In this document: positions 11,536-24,111 of the stretch, piece by piece | Layout: the number at the start of each line of letters is the position of its first letter | How positions within the stretch are numbered: position 1 is the stretch's first letter | Source: Clarkia xantiana subsp. parviflora | Taxonomy: Eukaryota; Streptophyta; Magnoliopsida; Myrtales; Onagraceae | DNA length: 64,000 nt | Direction of reading: 5' to 3' | NCBI GenBank assembly: GCA_036873135.1 | Contig: JAPTYO010000017.1 | Location: forward strand, 5,084,001 to 5,148,000 | Notes under the pieces: generated by a model | Told to the model about the DNA's origin: nothing | Database searches by the model: none | Seen by the model: the letters and a program-made list of their open reading frames with translations, nothing else | Translations under genes and position numbers: made by a program

Positions 11536-13591
11536 TTAAATGAACATATTAGATACTTGGGATTGGGTTTGAGGTAAATAAGCTGCCAAAACTGAGGTAG
11601 GAGCCAATTGCTGAGACAAGGTGGGCAATGGCTTCGGGCACGATGATGGCTCCCTGATAACTAAGGATCTACGACGTCGTGTGGGCCGGTGTGGTTCTTC
11701 CTCAACTACCATCGGCTCCTTGCCCGGTCTATGAGATTGCATGTGGGAAGACTCCGACTTAGTTTCATTATTGGCCACGAGCATTTCAAATTCCTTTTGC
11801 GCCTGATTCAAGACATGCAATTGCTCCATCAACTCCAGCTGTTCCGCCAAGGCTTTATCATCCATCAAAGTATCCTCCACTGTCAGTCCAAAAGAAGAAG
11901 CTAGTAGAGCCAATTGAGCGGATTCTTGGGTAAGGATGGGAGACCGGGTGACATCAAAATTCTGTTCCGGGATGGGTACGTCTAGTAACAGGGTCCACCT
12001 GAGAATTGAATTGCTGAATTTGTGGTGACGAGGGAAATTGAACCACCGGCAAAGGTAAGACAGGGGTTTCGGAGGCTGATCGGTTAGATGAGGTAGGTGT
12101 ATAGGTGGTTGAATGGTGGAAAGAAGCTAATGGTGGTGGCGAAGGACCCCCAAGCGTCGGAATCGCCTGAGTAGCAAGAGGACGGATAATTGAATGCCCA
12201 ACACTGGATTGATTAATTGAGCCAAAAAGGAAAGGGGGGGGGGGGGAATTCGACTGCGGGACCCAGGTAGGCACATAAAGTGGAATAAATACCGGGACTT
12301 GCTGGACATTACCACCCGAGAAAGCGATATTCACGAAGTTATTTACCAGATTTTCAGTCCCAAGTGTTAAGGGAAATCCACCATGAGAGAAGCCATGTGG
12401 ATTTAAATGTAAAGGCCCCACCGGAGTCCCTACCAAACCGTCAAGAGACGAAGACTGATTCCTAGGCATTGATTGTGGTACAGTCTCATTAATACCCTGA
12501 CGTCTAATTGCCTGAGTTGTACCAAATTGCGGTGGTAAAATAGTACGGGGAAGGATTGGAGTTAAATGCGGAGGATTATTCTGTCTGCTTGTCCCCATAT
12601 GACCATTTTCTGCAACACGATGCTGAATTCTCCGAGGACCACCTCTGACTGGAACATTTAGTGTTGGATCTTCATTGTACGGAATCTAGTGTTTAAGGTG
12701 CCATCTCCACGATTCCCATAGATATAAAGATCCCTGGAAGTATTGTGAATGGGTAATATACCAGGAACACTGTTACCTGTTGGAACCTGAAATTTAGTGC
12801 TTGAATCACTAGATCATCAGGGAGGTTGCATTCCGCCATTGTATGGCAAAGATATCCACAACACCTGCATGGGAGGGCTGCACGGTAGCTTATTATCACC
12901 TCGTGTGTAAGGACATCTTCAACCAGAGTGACAGAAGGGAGAACTGGTTGCTCTCAATTCAAAATAACTCGAACTCTAGGATACGCCGTCAAAGAGCCCT
13001 TCCTCTTCAAAATCAACATGCACAGTGGGTCCAACCCTCTCAGCCACTCGAGTGATATTCTCTTCATTCATCATGTGCGGGGAAATACCACTAAGCTCAA
13101 TCCAAATTGGTACCCTTGTGAAATCAAATCGAACCTGGTGGGTGACTTGATCTGCTCGGATAAGGACAAACATAAGGCCTCCAATTTGAAAAGGTCCATT
13201 ATGCACCACTTCAAGCGCCCGTCTCTCCTCCGGGAATTCGAAGACCCACAAACCATCAGCACGCTGTTCTCCTTCAATCTGATGGGGAAGTCTCCAGTGA
13301 GCATCACTAAAACGCCTAATTTGATCTGGACGATCCCGTCGTAGGCCAAACGTTCGTCCAAATAACAGACGATCCCACTGCACCATTATTCTTAGAAGAG
13401 GGCTTAGCAGGGAAAGCTTGAATGAGAATGGAAATTCGATGAAGGCATGGATTATCTGAACGGAAGTGTGATTTCTTAAAAAGAGCAGAAGCCTCTGTAG
13501 GAGGAGGAGGGTATTTCGAGGCTGGGGAGCTCATGATTGCCTCTGGAGAAACGTAGTGTAAGGAAGTAGAAGAAACAGGCATGCACACCAT
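11536..13591 (-). pseudogene. LINE-1 ORF1: gag-like RNA-binding protein, broken
   Basis: ORF1 proteins bind LINE RNA in the ribonucleoprotein particle. Reading on the - strand from about 13,535, a short N-terminus precedes a frameshift near 13,386. A DUF4283-type region follows (VQWDRLLFGRTFG ... GPFQIGGLMFVL ... VPIWIELSGI). A zinc knuckle at about 12,870 reads C-x2-C-x4-H-x4-C (within CRCCGYLCHTMAEC). The rest is a proline/serine-rich tail (12,598-11,536), typical of plant LINE ORF1. At least three frame changes separate these parts. A 14-base G run at about 12,233-12,246 is one likely site of slippage. Confidence 0.8.
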
Positions 13592-13850
13592 AGGTCACCG
13601 CCACGTTGAATCAAAGCATGGAAGTAGTGGAGTGAAGTTTTGGGTAAAGGATTTGAGGGAATGAGTAGGGTGAGGTATGCATCGGAAGATCAAACGAAAC
13701 AGAAGAAGAGCAAGACCCAATACAAAATAAGGAGATGATAGAGCTAGGGTTAGGGCCTAGGGTTTTGAGTGAGGAAGACGAAGGGTTTCGCGAGGAGAGA
13801 AAACAGAGAAAAGAAGGCTGGAAAACCAACTCACATAGACACTGATATTC

Positions 13851-14946
13851 AGCTGAAATGCTGACAGACCAGAATACACATATGAGACATTATCGCAATG
13901 ATGATTGAGTATTAGGAAACTCTCCATAGGTTACAAATTGTAGAGTTTATCCAATTATAATTTAAGTTTTATTAGTTTTTCATTCAAAAAATTAGATAAA
14001 TTTATTTAAAATAGTAGAAAATAAACTTTATATAAACGAATAAAATATATATTTTTAAAACTGATTTTTTTAAAAAAATCATTTTAAAGATAACATTTTA
14101 TACCGTAAAATATATATACTTTATATTATACTTCTCATTTTTACTGAAAAATATTCTAAATATTTTGTTTGGTATTTTCAGTAATTATTCTTTTTTTACT
14201 ATTTTTTTAAAAATAATATAATAAAATAAAGTTAAAGTTGGAATAACTATTGATACTCATAGTATACGCGGATAAAAATTACATGATAGAACATCCACTA
14301 AAATTTTCATGATAGCACTTAAGGGGGCCTATTAGGATAGTTGATAAATAATTATAAATTATTTTTAATTAACGATTTTAGGTTAGTTAATGGTTTTGAT
14401 AACAGTGAGACTACATAAACGTGTTTAGGTGGCTCTTAGAGTTTAATTACTACTATATATATACTTGTAACTCTCTATATATATGAGAGGCTTATTATGA
14501 ATTATAGAAAGAGATATGATACAAATTCTAAAATTGCCAAACCGAGATGTTCCGAATGTGTTTTAATGGTAGTGGTTGAAATTTTTACAAATATTTAGAG
14601 TATCTTTAGCACCCCACTGATTCAGAATAGGGCGGACCCAGAATTTCGGAATGACTATCAATTTCCTTTCGTTATAGAGATATATGATACAACTTCTGAA
14701 ACCGTCAAACTAAGATGCTCTGAACATGTCTTATTGATAGTGGTTCCAAAAATTAGCACATGTGATATTCTTGTTCATTTTCCTTCTTTATGGTATAGAG
14801 CGAATCGATTAATTTATTGAAGCCAATTAAGCGTCTGCAACATATTCGCTTTCACGATCTCTTCTGATGTCCACGCAAAGTGATTCCTTAGTGATTACAA
14901 TGTATTTTCCCGTTTCTTCATTTCCTTAACTACCCAATTTTTGTTC
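13851..14946. other. AT-rich intergenic sequence, no gene seen
   Basis: No open frame of interest and no convincing terminal repeats. The sequence is dominated by A/T runs. It probably includes the 3' UTR of the second LINE at its right side, since that element's RNase H frame ends at about 14,947, but I see no poly(T) run marking the end. Confidence 0.5.
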
Positions 14947-15398
14947 TTAAACATACTTCCATTTATAAATAAACACACACAACTCGGTTTGCCTACGAAA
15001 TCCGCATGAAATGAGGAAGATCGGGGCAAACCAACATCCAGTAACATCGGCCGCAACCGCCAAAGAAACAACATTATGAGCTAAACGAACAAGTGTTCTA
15101 GGTACAATTTTAATAGATACAGAAACAACAGTTAAAAGATGTCTAATATCCTGGATAACACCAAAAAGGGATGGGTTGCAACCTGAAGAGGAGGAGGTAA
15201 TCTGATTCGGCAAAACAGTCGAACCAGTAAACAGGACGTGAGTTCCTTATCTTAATGACCTCGCTAACAGTAACCCTGCTCTGCATGCCAATCCTTCTAT
15301 CAAAAGAGGGTTATCGCTTCTAGCCAAGATAATCAAAACAATCGAGATGTCTCTGATCTCGTTTAGTAATAATATGGCTCCGTATACAATATTAAGAT
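14947..15398 (-). pseudogene. LINE-2, 3' part: RNase H domain remnant
   Basis: On the - strand the frame carries LACRAGLLLARSL, the usual alpha-helix of LINE RNase H domains, then HVLFTGS and a C-terminal IKIVPRTLVRLAHNVVSLAV (VPR...AH..A is typical). A stop follows LARSL. This is the continuation of the LINE piece at 60,603-61,944. The two are separated by Copia C, and AAGAT occurs on both sides of C. The join is inferred from matching strand, domain order (zf-RVT to the right, RNase H to the left) and the target duplication. Confidence 0.82.
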
Positions 15399-15999
15399 TG
15401 TTGGATTACAGGGTTGATTACTACGGAAACATAAAACAAGGTAAATGCTAGTAATCATAATTACGCAGCGGAAGATGTGCACATACCTTAAACCTTTTCC
15501 GTAGTCCCATGGATCTTGCTGAGAGAGTTCACGATCCGCCGGACGGAACCCGTAGGGATTCTTGTTAGAGAATCCCTACATGGTATTAGCTCCATAGCAA
15601 AGCCTCTGATCGATTCTTGGCAGGGACGGATCTCCGGAGTGTTTTGCTCGAAGCAAATTGGCACACCCTAGGTAGCAGGTGAGGTTCGGCTGAATATGTG
15701 CAGAAGGGGTGGAAGTGTTTTTCTCTCAAATCACCACTTAGGAGGAATTGTGAATTACCCCAAATAAAACCCTAACACCCCTTATTTATAGGAGGAGAAA
15801 AGTGGATAAAAGTCCACTTTGCCCCTTGCATATTTCGGCCGACCTCTATGTGTTAGGGAGGCCCAATTTTGGGCCTCTCATGTCAATTGGGATTTGGGTC
15901 AAGCCCAATTTACCTAATGTGACATTAACTCAATTTCTTAGGTTACCTATACATATTAATGGGCTACCAATTACGGAGCCCAGTCAGCATATGCTAACA
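15399..15999 (-). repeat. 3' LTR of Copia C
   Basis: The - strand reads TGTTAGCATATG ... to CCAACA, 601 bp. A TATA box lies at about 15,785 (TTATTTATA on +). The inverted repeat AAAGTGGA/TCCACTTT sits beside it but has one arm altered relative to the 5' LTR. A polypurine tract (GAGTGGGAGC on the - strand) adjoins at 16,000-16,010. Confidence 0.88.
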
Positions 16000-16522
16000 G
16001 CTCCCACTCGCCGGAATGGGAGGGTTCATGTTAATGTATTGTTGTCCAAATCCCATTAACATTCCACTCTTCTTATCTTGCCCCTGCTTCCGAATAGTAC
16101 ATATGAGGTTTTTCGTGCGACCGGCGGATACGACGGGCATCGTGCTACTCATCTATTAGGAGTGTTGTAGCGCCCACGGAACGTTGATTCCCTATCTCAA
16201 ATCAGCCTGTTAAAAATATCAATTTGTATCGCGTTGTATCCTTGGTCAACTGTTAATTCTCCAATTGCCCAGTTTTCCACATAGGAATACTTCTCCAGGG
16301 CATCCGTAGAAGTATTCACAACCTTTAACTAATATCTAGTTGGTGGCCACCTAGTGGATACAAGAGTCGGCGAATTACAGGTGAACTTGACCATCCCCAT
16401 CGCTCATACCCTTAGTCAAACCCAACCGGTTTCCAGGACGAGGTCACTTGGCCTTTTCCTTCAGCACTACGCTCGTAGCCGGGAGACGTACATTGAGTCT
16501 GACCTTAGATATGAGTTCTGAC
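16000..16522 (-). other. 3' untranslated internal region of Copia C
   Basis: This is the reverse complement of the region before the 3' LTR in Copia A (about 23,580-24,110), including the block near 16,118-16,200 with GCGACCGGCGGATACGACGG and the GAACGTTGATTCCCT motif. No coding region. It stops at the left edge of Copia A and resumes at 24,713. Confidence 0.85.
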
Positions 16523-17125
16523 TGTTAGCGTGTGGTGACGTGGCACCGTAACTGGTAGCCCGTTAATATATATGGTTACATAAGATAATTAGGTAAATGT
16601 CACATTAGGGCTAATTGGGCCAGACCCAATTCCCCTGTGACAAGGGAGGCCCAAAATTGGGCCTCCCACCCACATAGCATAGTCGGCCGAAACCCTAATA
16701 GTAGGGAGGAGAATTTTCTCCTCCTCCCAATATATAAGGAGGTCTTGGGGTCACTCGTAAATCACACACCTTGATCACAACTCATCCTAAGTTTTGATTC
16801 AAGAGAAATCTTTTATTCTCTACAAGCATATTTCGACCGGCCCCCTAACATCACCATTGGTGTGCCAAATTGCTTCCGAGCATTCAGTCCGAGGTTCTGT
16901 CCCCGTTGAAGAATCGATCAGAGGATTTGCTGTGGAGCTTAAACCGCGTAGGACTTCTTCACACGAAGAACTTGTACGGGTTCCGACCGGAGGATCAGAA
17001 CTCCCTCCACAACGTTCTTGGGCAGGAAAGCTATTGAGGTATGTGTACATTATTCCGCTGCGTAATTAGATTACTTACAAGTACACGTTTAGCATTCTGT
17101 AGTATTACGTCCCCGTAATCCAACA
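16523..17125 (+). repeat. 5' LTR of Copia A
   Basis: 603 bp. A TATATAAG box at 16,731-16,738 follows an inverted repeat GGAGGAGAA-TT-TTCTCCTCC (16,705-16,724) by 6 bp. Transcription likely starts about 30 bp further on. A short CTCACGAAG-like block and the CCGTAATCCAACA terminus match the 3' LTR, with scattered substitutions (GCGTGTGG here, GCATGTGG in the 3' LTR). Confidence 0.92.
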
Positions 17126-17126
17126 G

Positions 17127-17138
17127 TGGTATCAGAGC
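17127..17138 (+). other. Primer-binding site of Copia A (tRNA-iMet type)
   Basis: TGGTATCAGAGC begins one base after the LTR. It is the standard complement to the 3' end of plant initiator tRNA-Met used by Copia elements. Confidence 0.93.
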
Positions 17139-17755
17139 TTGTGTTAGGAGTTCTAGAAATTTTGATAAACTGATGTTCTTGAAAATCTTATAAAAACCGA
17201 ATTTTTTATGATGAACACCATTAGTAATCCGAAATTTTTAAACAAATTTCATATGTTTGATCTTTACAAACTTAATTTTTTTGGAATTTACATGTTTTTA
17301 TAGATCAAAACCCGAAAATTCATGTTTAAATTTGAGTTTGATGTTCATGATCTTCAAGAATACGATAAGTTTTATCAAGAACAATATTTGGATTCATGAT
17401 CATAATAGTGTTTGATCTTAAAATTTGACAATCTTTCCAATTTTTGGTGTTATGGCCGAAACCCTAGGTGAATTATTAGGTAAATTTTTTAATTTCTTGG
17501 GGTGCAAGTAAGTAAAATTCGGCCGGCCTAGCATGGTGGATATATTTGTTACCATATTTTAATTTTATTAAAATGAGACAATATATCTATAAATTTGAAA
17601 GATAAAGAAAGATTCACATTATATATTAAAATATATAAACTATCAATATATTTAGCTAAAATATAGGGATGAAGATATATTGATAGGATTTAGTTACTTA
17701 AAAGGATTAAGAAAAATATTGTCAACATATATTTTAATCCCTAAAGATATATTTG

Positions 17756-17800
<45 letters not shown>

Positions 17801-19001
17801 GCCGAAATTATGGATATATATGTTTATATTGTTAATTGATTTACATCTTCTAGATAAAATCTTGACAATATTTATATATATGTTATTTAATTATTGTGCC
17901 GATATATATATATATATATATATATGCAATATTGGAAATTATTTTAAATAATTAATATTTCTTGGTGGCTAAGTTAAGTTTTTAGTGGATTTTAAAACCT
18001 TACTTAGCCCACAAGATATATTTCGGCCGAACCCTATGGGTTTATTGGGCCGGTCCAATTCGCGAAACCGGAACGGGTTAAACCAATCCGGGTTTTTCTT
18101 AATCGGGTCGACCTAGTCGGGTCGGGTCGGAACAAAGTAACTAAGTGAATCTAAACCAAACCGGTTTCGAGTGATGAACCGAACCACAATCTTATTTTAT
18201 TTTACCGTTTCGGACCAAACCGGATTTTTAAAATCGGACCGACTTAGACCGGATTTTAAATTGGACCGAACCAAATTTTAAAATTTTTTGGAAATTTTAA
18301 ATGTTCAATAAAATAGGATGTCATACTTAAATCCAAAATATTTTCGAAATTTAAAAGTTAACCTAAACAGTGATCTTAGGGTTTACGTTTTAACATGTTT
18401 TCGGATATAACTCTACATGATTGATTGTAAGCATGAATTGCAAGTCGGCCCCTAATATTTTCAAAAAGTTTTTAAAACTGAAAATACCAGTCGCCAATTA
18501 TGCATGATGTATGCGTAAGTTGCATGTTTTGACACGTATGCTAGAATGTTCATGAATGAAATCATGTGGTAATTTACTTTAAGTAGAATTATGTATGCTA
18601 AGGAACATTAGACGCATGACACGTAAGCATGTTGTTTTGGTTTGTTCGATGTTTATGGCGTGAGATAGTATTATGCATGCGTAAATTATCGGATAATTTT
18701 ACAAAATAAAAAAGGGCCATGGGAAAGCCAAGATCGGGTATGCTTGTTTGAAAATTCCCGTTCCGGTAATTTGCAAAATAATAACCGTTTTCAAAAGACT
18801 GATATATTGAATTGAAGACGACAATGGTGTGAACTCTTTCACAACACGCCATTCCCTCGGTTTAGTGGCGGTCGGTTTGGTTTAGTGACTGAAGGATCAC
18901 TATTCGTCGTATTCCATCTTAATAGATAATCCGATGTTTGCAATTCTGTCAAAATGTTATAGTCTCCCTAACTTTGCATGATTTTCATTGTAATAGTTCT
19001 A
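17139..19001 (+). other. Long untranslated leader of Copia A
   Basis: Contents in order: AT-rich sequence with (TA)n runs at about 17,763-17,790 and 17,905-17,925; a cluster of CCGG/GGTTCGG-type motifs at 18,040-18,270; a segment with TAGAATTATGTATGC; and a conserved box GGGAAAGCCAAGATCGGGTA (18,721-18,740) about 280 bp before gag. Copia B and C share the same order of blocks. No coding frame is evident. Confidence 0.8.
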
Positions 19002-19622
19002 ATGGCTCGATCAGATCGTTTTAAGAAAATATGCAAACTGGATGATATTAATTATGATGATTGGAAAATTAGTGTTGAATGTGACCTGATACCTGCGGGA
19101 GTCGAGGATCGTATCGATCCAAAAGGTCAACGTATACATACAAACGAGGGAGGGACAACTTACAGAAACAATAATAAAGACAAGTTATGGAGGGATCAAA
19201 GAGCTCGAAAAATAATCTGCTCGCATCTGACAGCTGAAACGGAGGAAAGGACTATTCAAAAGAGCGCATTGCATCTTTGGTGCACCTTACACCTTCGCTA
19301 TGGGAAGGGAAAGGCATCCGAAGTAAGAGAATTAATGGCCGCATACCATGAAATTCTGTGCAAGGAGAATGGGATAAAATCCGTTCTCGACGCCGATGAA
19401 TGGGCAGGAATTCAGAAAGTAATGGAGATGTTTCCTCTTTCATGGTTTGCTGATGATAATGGACTTACACGTCTGATCACAGCAATTAAAATGACAGTTG
19501 ACTTATATAATGCCGACCATAAAGAAGAAATGATCTTCAAACTTTCCGAATTATCCGATGCCAGGTTTGCTGGACTTCAGAATTGCTTGGATAAACCCAA
19601 CAATAAAAAGTCTAAACGATAA
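19002..19622 (+). CDS. Divergent Copia gag-like protein (Copia A)
   Basis: The ORF is open for 206 residues from MARSDRF (an upstream in-frame ATG at 18,978 is possible). It aligns in layout with Copia gag (UBN2-type): an INYDDWKISV start, then SALHLWCTLHLRYGKGKASEVRELMAAYHEI, where LW...Y and the helical stretch match the family. It is much diverged from the gag of Copia C and has no zinc knuckle. It ends in KKSKR-stop. Copia B has a related but broken copy that also stops right after a KKNSKR tail, so gag may naturally end here as a separate protein. Likely role: particle protein binding element RNA. Confidence 0.7.
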   Translation: MARSDRFKKICKLDDINYDDWKISVECDLIPAGVEDRIDPKGQRIHTNEGGTTYRNNNKDKLWRDQRARKIICSHLTAETEERTIQKSALHLWCTLHLRYGKGKASEVRELMAAYHEILCKENGIKSVLDADEWAGIQKVMEMFPLSWFADDNGLTRLITAIKMTVDLYNADHKEEMIFKLSELSDARFAGLQNCLDKPNNKKSKR

Positions 19623-21445
19623 TCCGGTGCGACAACCACTGTTGATTAATGTACTATAAAAGGTACGCCTCGTTTACCACAATACATAAAACGGTGAAAC
19701 GTTTTATCTGATGCATAAACATCTTATATAATTCAGTTTTGAATTTATTTTCAGGTGGTTTGCTCAAACGTGGTTAAAGACTACATGCCTTATATAACAT
19801 TCTTTGTCGTGGCTGCAGTTATTGATCCAGAAACTTTGTCATTATTTTTGTTAAGAATCCCTATTTACCTGTTTATATGTTTAAATTTAGTTAATGATGA
19901 TTCAGAATTATTGAATAAAGTAGTAACCATTCAATACATGAATTGGCCTACTTATCAAAATTAATCGACCCGGTTAAACGGGATTGATCCGGAATGAATA
20001 ACTAAAACAGAAAATCCATCGGTAAGACGATTGGATTAAATCAAAACACTTACCTCTTAATCGTGAATAACGAACCCTCATTTTAATATATCCATTGATT
20101 GCATAAAGTCGTAAAACGAACCGACCGTTAATTTCATCCTTATTTACTAGTACTCCATTAAATGATATACCCCAGATAATGTGCATGAAAAACCGATTTG
20201 ATTTTAAAATTTGAAAATGAAACGATTTAAACCACGGGATAAAACTGGTTTTATGCGTCGTACGCGCGTGTACCTCGAAAGACGGAACACATCGTTTTAA
20301 AGTACAAATTTAAATGAAGTGTTTTAATGCATGAATGCTAATTTTTCGTTTATGATTCCTTGGAAATAACCCATTGATGACTACCATGGTTAGATGTATG
20401 CTTTAATGCTACTACGATCAAGTAGTACATCAACTATAGCATTAAGCATTAGCTCAAATGCATAGTCCATGAGGTGGATAAGTCTCTGGATGAGTTAATA
20501 AACGAAAAGAAGTAGTCAGTAAAATGATACTCCCACTCTAGGCCTTTAACGAAAAGTTTGGCTAAGCAATCGTATTATTAAATACTTCGAGAAACATAGT
20601 TTAAAATTACATTATGTTAGAACTCAACAATAATTGTTCCTATGGAATGAAATTAAGTTGATTTCATATTAATGTAAAATTATGTTCCAATAAAATCAGT
20701 TTGAGCGTTACCTTAAAAGCTAAGAAATGATACGGGTGAAACCTTATCATAAAGCAGCATTAATTTGCACATTAAACATGTATTTATCAAGAGTACGGTC
20801 TACTCTTAAAGAATACAAGTTTAAGATTAGCTTGGATTAATGGTAACGTGGTCGAACATGACACATAATATAAATTTGAGGATGGATTTCCAATACTTTG
20901 CAGAATGAAACGAAATAAAGTACCGATCGAATTAAAATGGATAACAGAGATTCTCAGGTCCTACTTACTTCAAGTAGGAGAATGATATAGCATTAGTAAA
21001 TGCATTAGTCAATGACATGGTAAATGATGATGGAAACGTCCTCATAATAAATCCAGTGGGAGGGCTCACTCCCCCTCATATAATCATCACTAAATGTTAA
21101 TGCGAATCAATTCGGACCTGATAATCATAATGCTTGGATGAAAATCCAATAGTCATCGCAACTGCCCATTATTCCTAGTGGGAGGAAACGACTAACTTGA
21201 TTCCAGATCCTAGTGATCAAGGAATAAATCTCGGAGGTAAAATCCTGAGACCAAGAGGTCATTCTAAGAAAGTTCTAGCACCGCCATTGTTCCCAGTGGG
21301 AGTAATGCTCTGAGAAGAAGCATTATTCCGAGTGGGAGTAACGATCAGACTTAAGATGAGATTATCCAGCCTAGACTTAGTCTAAGGCAACAAACTTTTA
21401 AGAAGTATCCCATCAAGTGAGACATTCGTTCACGAACCAGTGAAG
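19623..21445 (+). other. Gag-RT spacer of Copia A without recognisable protease or integrase
   Basis: In a normal Copia element this interval would encode protease and integrase. I see no DSG-type protease site and no HHCC or D-D-35-E pattern, only short frames. The right half holds four AGTGGGAG motifs (about 21,055, 21,177, 21,295 and 21,331) that resemble the element's own polypurine tract. Copia B has a similar spacer with similar motifs. Confidence 0.7.
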
Positions 21446-22977
21446 GTTCGACAAGCATTGGAAGAACCTCAAACGTTGGAATGGAGAAAAACAATGGAGG
21501 ATGAAAATCCTAAATTAGAACATATTCGGTTTTGGTCTTCAGTTGATTTATCTGCTAACCAAAGAGCTAGAAAGTGAAATTTTATAATTCACTACTGATG
21601 GAAAATTCGAGTGGTGCAAAACTCGAACGATTGCGAAAGGATATACCCAAATACACAGAGTGGACTTTGATGAAACATACTCACCAACTGTGCGTTACAC
21701 CATAGTTAGGGCCATCCTTGCCCTTATTACAGGCATCGATCACGATCCTGCATCAAATAGATGTTAAAGACCGCATTTCTCCATGGAAACCTGGAGGAAG
21801 AGATTATATGGAGCAGCTAGAGGGTTTTATTACTCCTGGAAAAGAACGTAAAGTTTGCAAACTCCGAAGATCTATTTACCGTCTTAACCAATCGTATCGG
21901 CAATTGTATCTAGATTCCACGAGGAAATCATCGGAAACGGATTTGTGAACATTCACGAGGATCCCTGCATTTACACCAAGACCTCCGGGTCTAAGTATGT
22001 CATCATAACCTTATACGTGGATGACATACTCATTGCTGCAAATGATGTGAGTTTCAAGAACGAATCAAAGTCCTGGTTAACATCACCATTTGAGATGAAA
22101 GACATTGGAGAGGCCACGTACATCTTAGGCATTAAAATTGCCCGAGATCGTGCCGCCCGGAGATTGTGTCTGTCTCAGGAATCAGATATCAACAAACTGT
22201 TGAAAAGATTCAGAATGCTCGATGCCAAACCCGTGGATACGCTGGTTGTGTTCCGGTGCGCGCTGTTAAAGCGTGATGGGCCGAAGAACCAGCAGGAGCG
22301 TGAACAGATGAAGAGTGCATAGTATCTAAGCATGGTAGGAAGTCTAATGTACGCCATGCTATGTACTCGGCCGGACATCTATTACGCTGTGGGCCTAGTA
22401 GCAAGATTCCAATCAGATCCTGGCTATCAACATTTAAAGGTCGTAAAACGAATTATAAGATATCTGAAAGGTACTGCCGACTATGTTTTGTGCTATAAGG
22501 GCAGGCAAATTGAATTGACTGGTTATAGTGACGCCCACCACGGTGGCGATCTGGACGATCGTAAGTCCACCACAGGGGGAGTTTTCCTCCTTGCTGATGC
22601 TGCCGTATCATGGGTAAGCAAGAAGCAATCATGTGTCACGCTTTCCACTATGGAATCAGAATTCGTTGCCCTTTTCTAAAAATGCACAAGAAGCAGTTTG
22701 GCTGAAAATGCTTCTTACTGCATTGACTGGCACTGACAAGATGAGCAAACCTGTGAAAGTATACTCAGACAGTCAGGCAGCCATTGCAGTAGTTAAGAAT
22801 CCAAAGTACCATAGTAGGACCAAACAAATTGATGTGAAATACAATTATGCCAAATCTGTTGTTGAAGACAATATAATCGCTTTAGAATACCTGTCCACAG
22901 ACAATATGGTCGCAGACCCATTGATTAAACCATTACGTAGAGAAATTTTTGAAAAGCACGTAAAACTGCTGACGTAG
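21446..22977 (+). pseudogene. Reverse transcriptase-RNase H of Copia A, broken
   Basis: The RVT_2 region starts with VRQALEEPQTLEWRKTM and continues through several stops and frameshifts. LYVDDILIAAND (about 22,011) is the YVDD catalytic motif. IMYAMLCTRPDIYYAVG-type sequence, then DDRKSTTGGVFLL, KKQSCVTLSTMESEF and SDSQAAIAVVKNP, mark the RNase H domain. It ends at 22,977 after KPLRREIFEKHVKLL. A frame change at about 22,675 and a stop at 22,320 split the C-terminal half. It could not give a working enzyme. Confidence 0.92.
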
Positions 22978-24111
22978 GGCTTAATAAGTGGCTTGTATGA
23001 GTGATGACATTTTGACATTTGAAATAATATTTCGATTGAATAAAAGAATTGCAAATTGAGTATATGATCTATCGACGTCATAATGATAAATAACATCGGA
23101 TTTTACGGTCTATAAACTAAGTCATAGGAAGAAATAAATCTCCTACACCAAAATTATGTCGGATGTGGACCTTGCCTCGTCACACAGGAACGGTCATCTT
23201 GTAGGAGAGGGGGACCTCTACCACAACAAGATTGGCTAAGAACCATGGGGATAAACTTGGTTAAACGAAATGATAACTTAGTCACGCTTATAACATGACT
23301 TAATCTTCGTTTTGTAAAATCGCCGTGTTGGACTCTGTCCATCATTAAAATCACATTCAGGGCCAGATGAAAGACTCTGCGATAGCATGATTGACATATC
23401 CCACCCTGGCTTGTCCAGGTGTGCTATCGACGCGTGCTTCATACTACGCGTGCCATGTTCGACCACGGGGTCATGCTCAGTTGTGCTAGCTAGAATCCTT
23501 GTGGTTCAAAGGGCGCATACTTCTTCACCTTGAGCTTGTGATTGATCCCGGGTGTTTTATGAAGAGGCACCCAAAGTATCCTCTCGGACTCTGAACTTAT
23601 ACCTAAGGTCTAGCTCAATGTTCGCTTCCCGGCGTACGAGCGTAGAGCCAAAGAAAACGGCCAAGTGACCACGTCTTGGAAACCGGTTGAGTTAGACTAA
23701 GGGTATAAACTATGGGGATGGTCATGTTCATCTATAATTCACCGACTCTTGTGTTCACAAGGTGGCCACCAACCGGATATAAGTTGAAGGTTGTGAACAC
23801 TTATACGGATGCCCTAGAGAAGTATTCGTATGTGGAAAACTGGGCAATTGGAGAATTATCAGTTGACCAAGGATACAGTGCGGTACATATTTTATTTTTG
23901 ACGGGATTGATTTACGACAGGGAATCAACGTTCTGCGGGCGCTACAATACTCCTAACAGATGAGTAGCACGATGCCCGTCGTATCCGCCGGTCGCACGAC
24001 AAACCTCGTATGAACTATTCGGAGACATAGACAATAACTGAAGACTTAAATGTTGATGCTATTGGATGACAATACATTAACAGGCACCCTCCCATTTCGG
24101 CGAGTGGGAGC
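22978..24111 (+). other. 3' internal region and polypurine tract of Copia A
   Basis: Non-coding. It ends with CGGCGAGTGGGAGC (24,098-24,111), a purine-rich stretch directly before the LTR that would prime plus-strand synthesis. The same region is present in B and C and contains the conserved block with GACGGGCATCGTGCTAC on the complementary strand. Confidence 0.8.

Larger units (their letters stand above)
6725..13850 (-). mobile_element. Near full-length, decayed L1-type LINE (LINE-1)
   Basis: On the - strand this reads: 5' UTR with telo-box-like AAACCCTA (about 13,850-13,592), ORF1, ORF2 (endonuclease, reverse transcriptase, zf-RVT, RNase H) and a 16-base poly(A) seen as T at 6725-6740. At about 7.1 kb including the hAT insert (6.3 kb without it), it is close to full plant L1 length. 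Both ORFs contain frameshifts and stops, so it is dead. The 5' end is estimated from the loss of coding signal and the telo-box leader. I could not identify a target duplication. Confidence 0.85.

Noticed and set aside
13850..13960. Search for the LINE-1 target duplication matching the flank TTGTGCGATACTA at 6,711-6,723
   Set aside because: No convincing repeat of that flank near the 5' end, so I leave the 5' boundary approximate.
14330..14460. Possible Tourist-like MITE end (GGGGGCCTATTAGGATAG)
   Set aside because: No inverted partner end and no TAA/TTA duplication found nearby.
15802..16059. 85-codon + strand frame, nearly repeated at 60,405-60,764
   Set aside because: Both lie in the two LTRs of Copia C, antisense to the element; the repeat is explained by the LTR pair.
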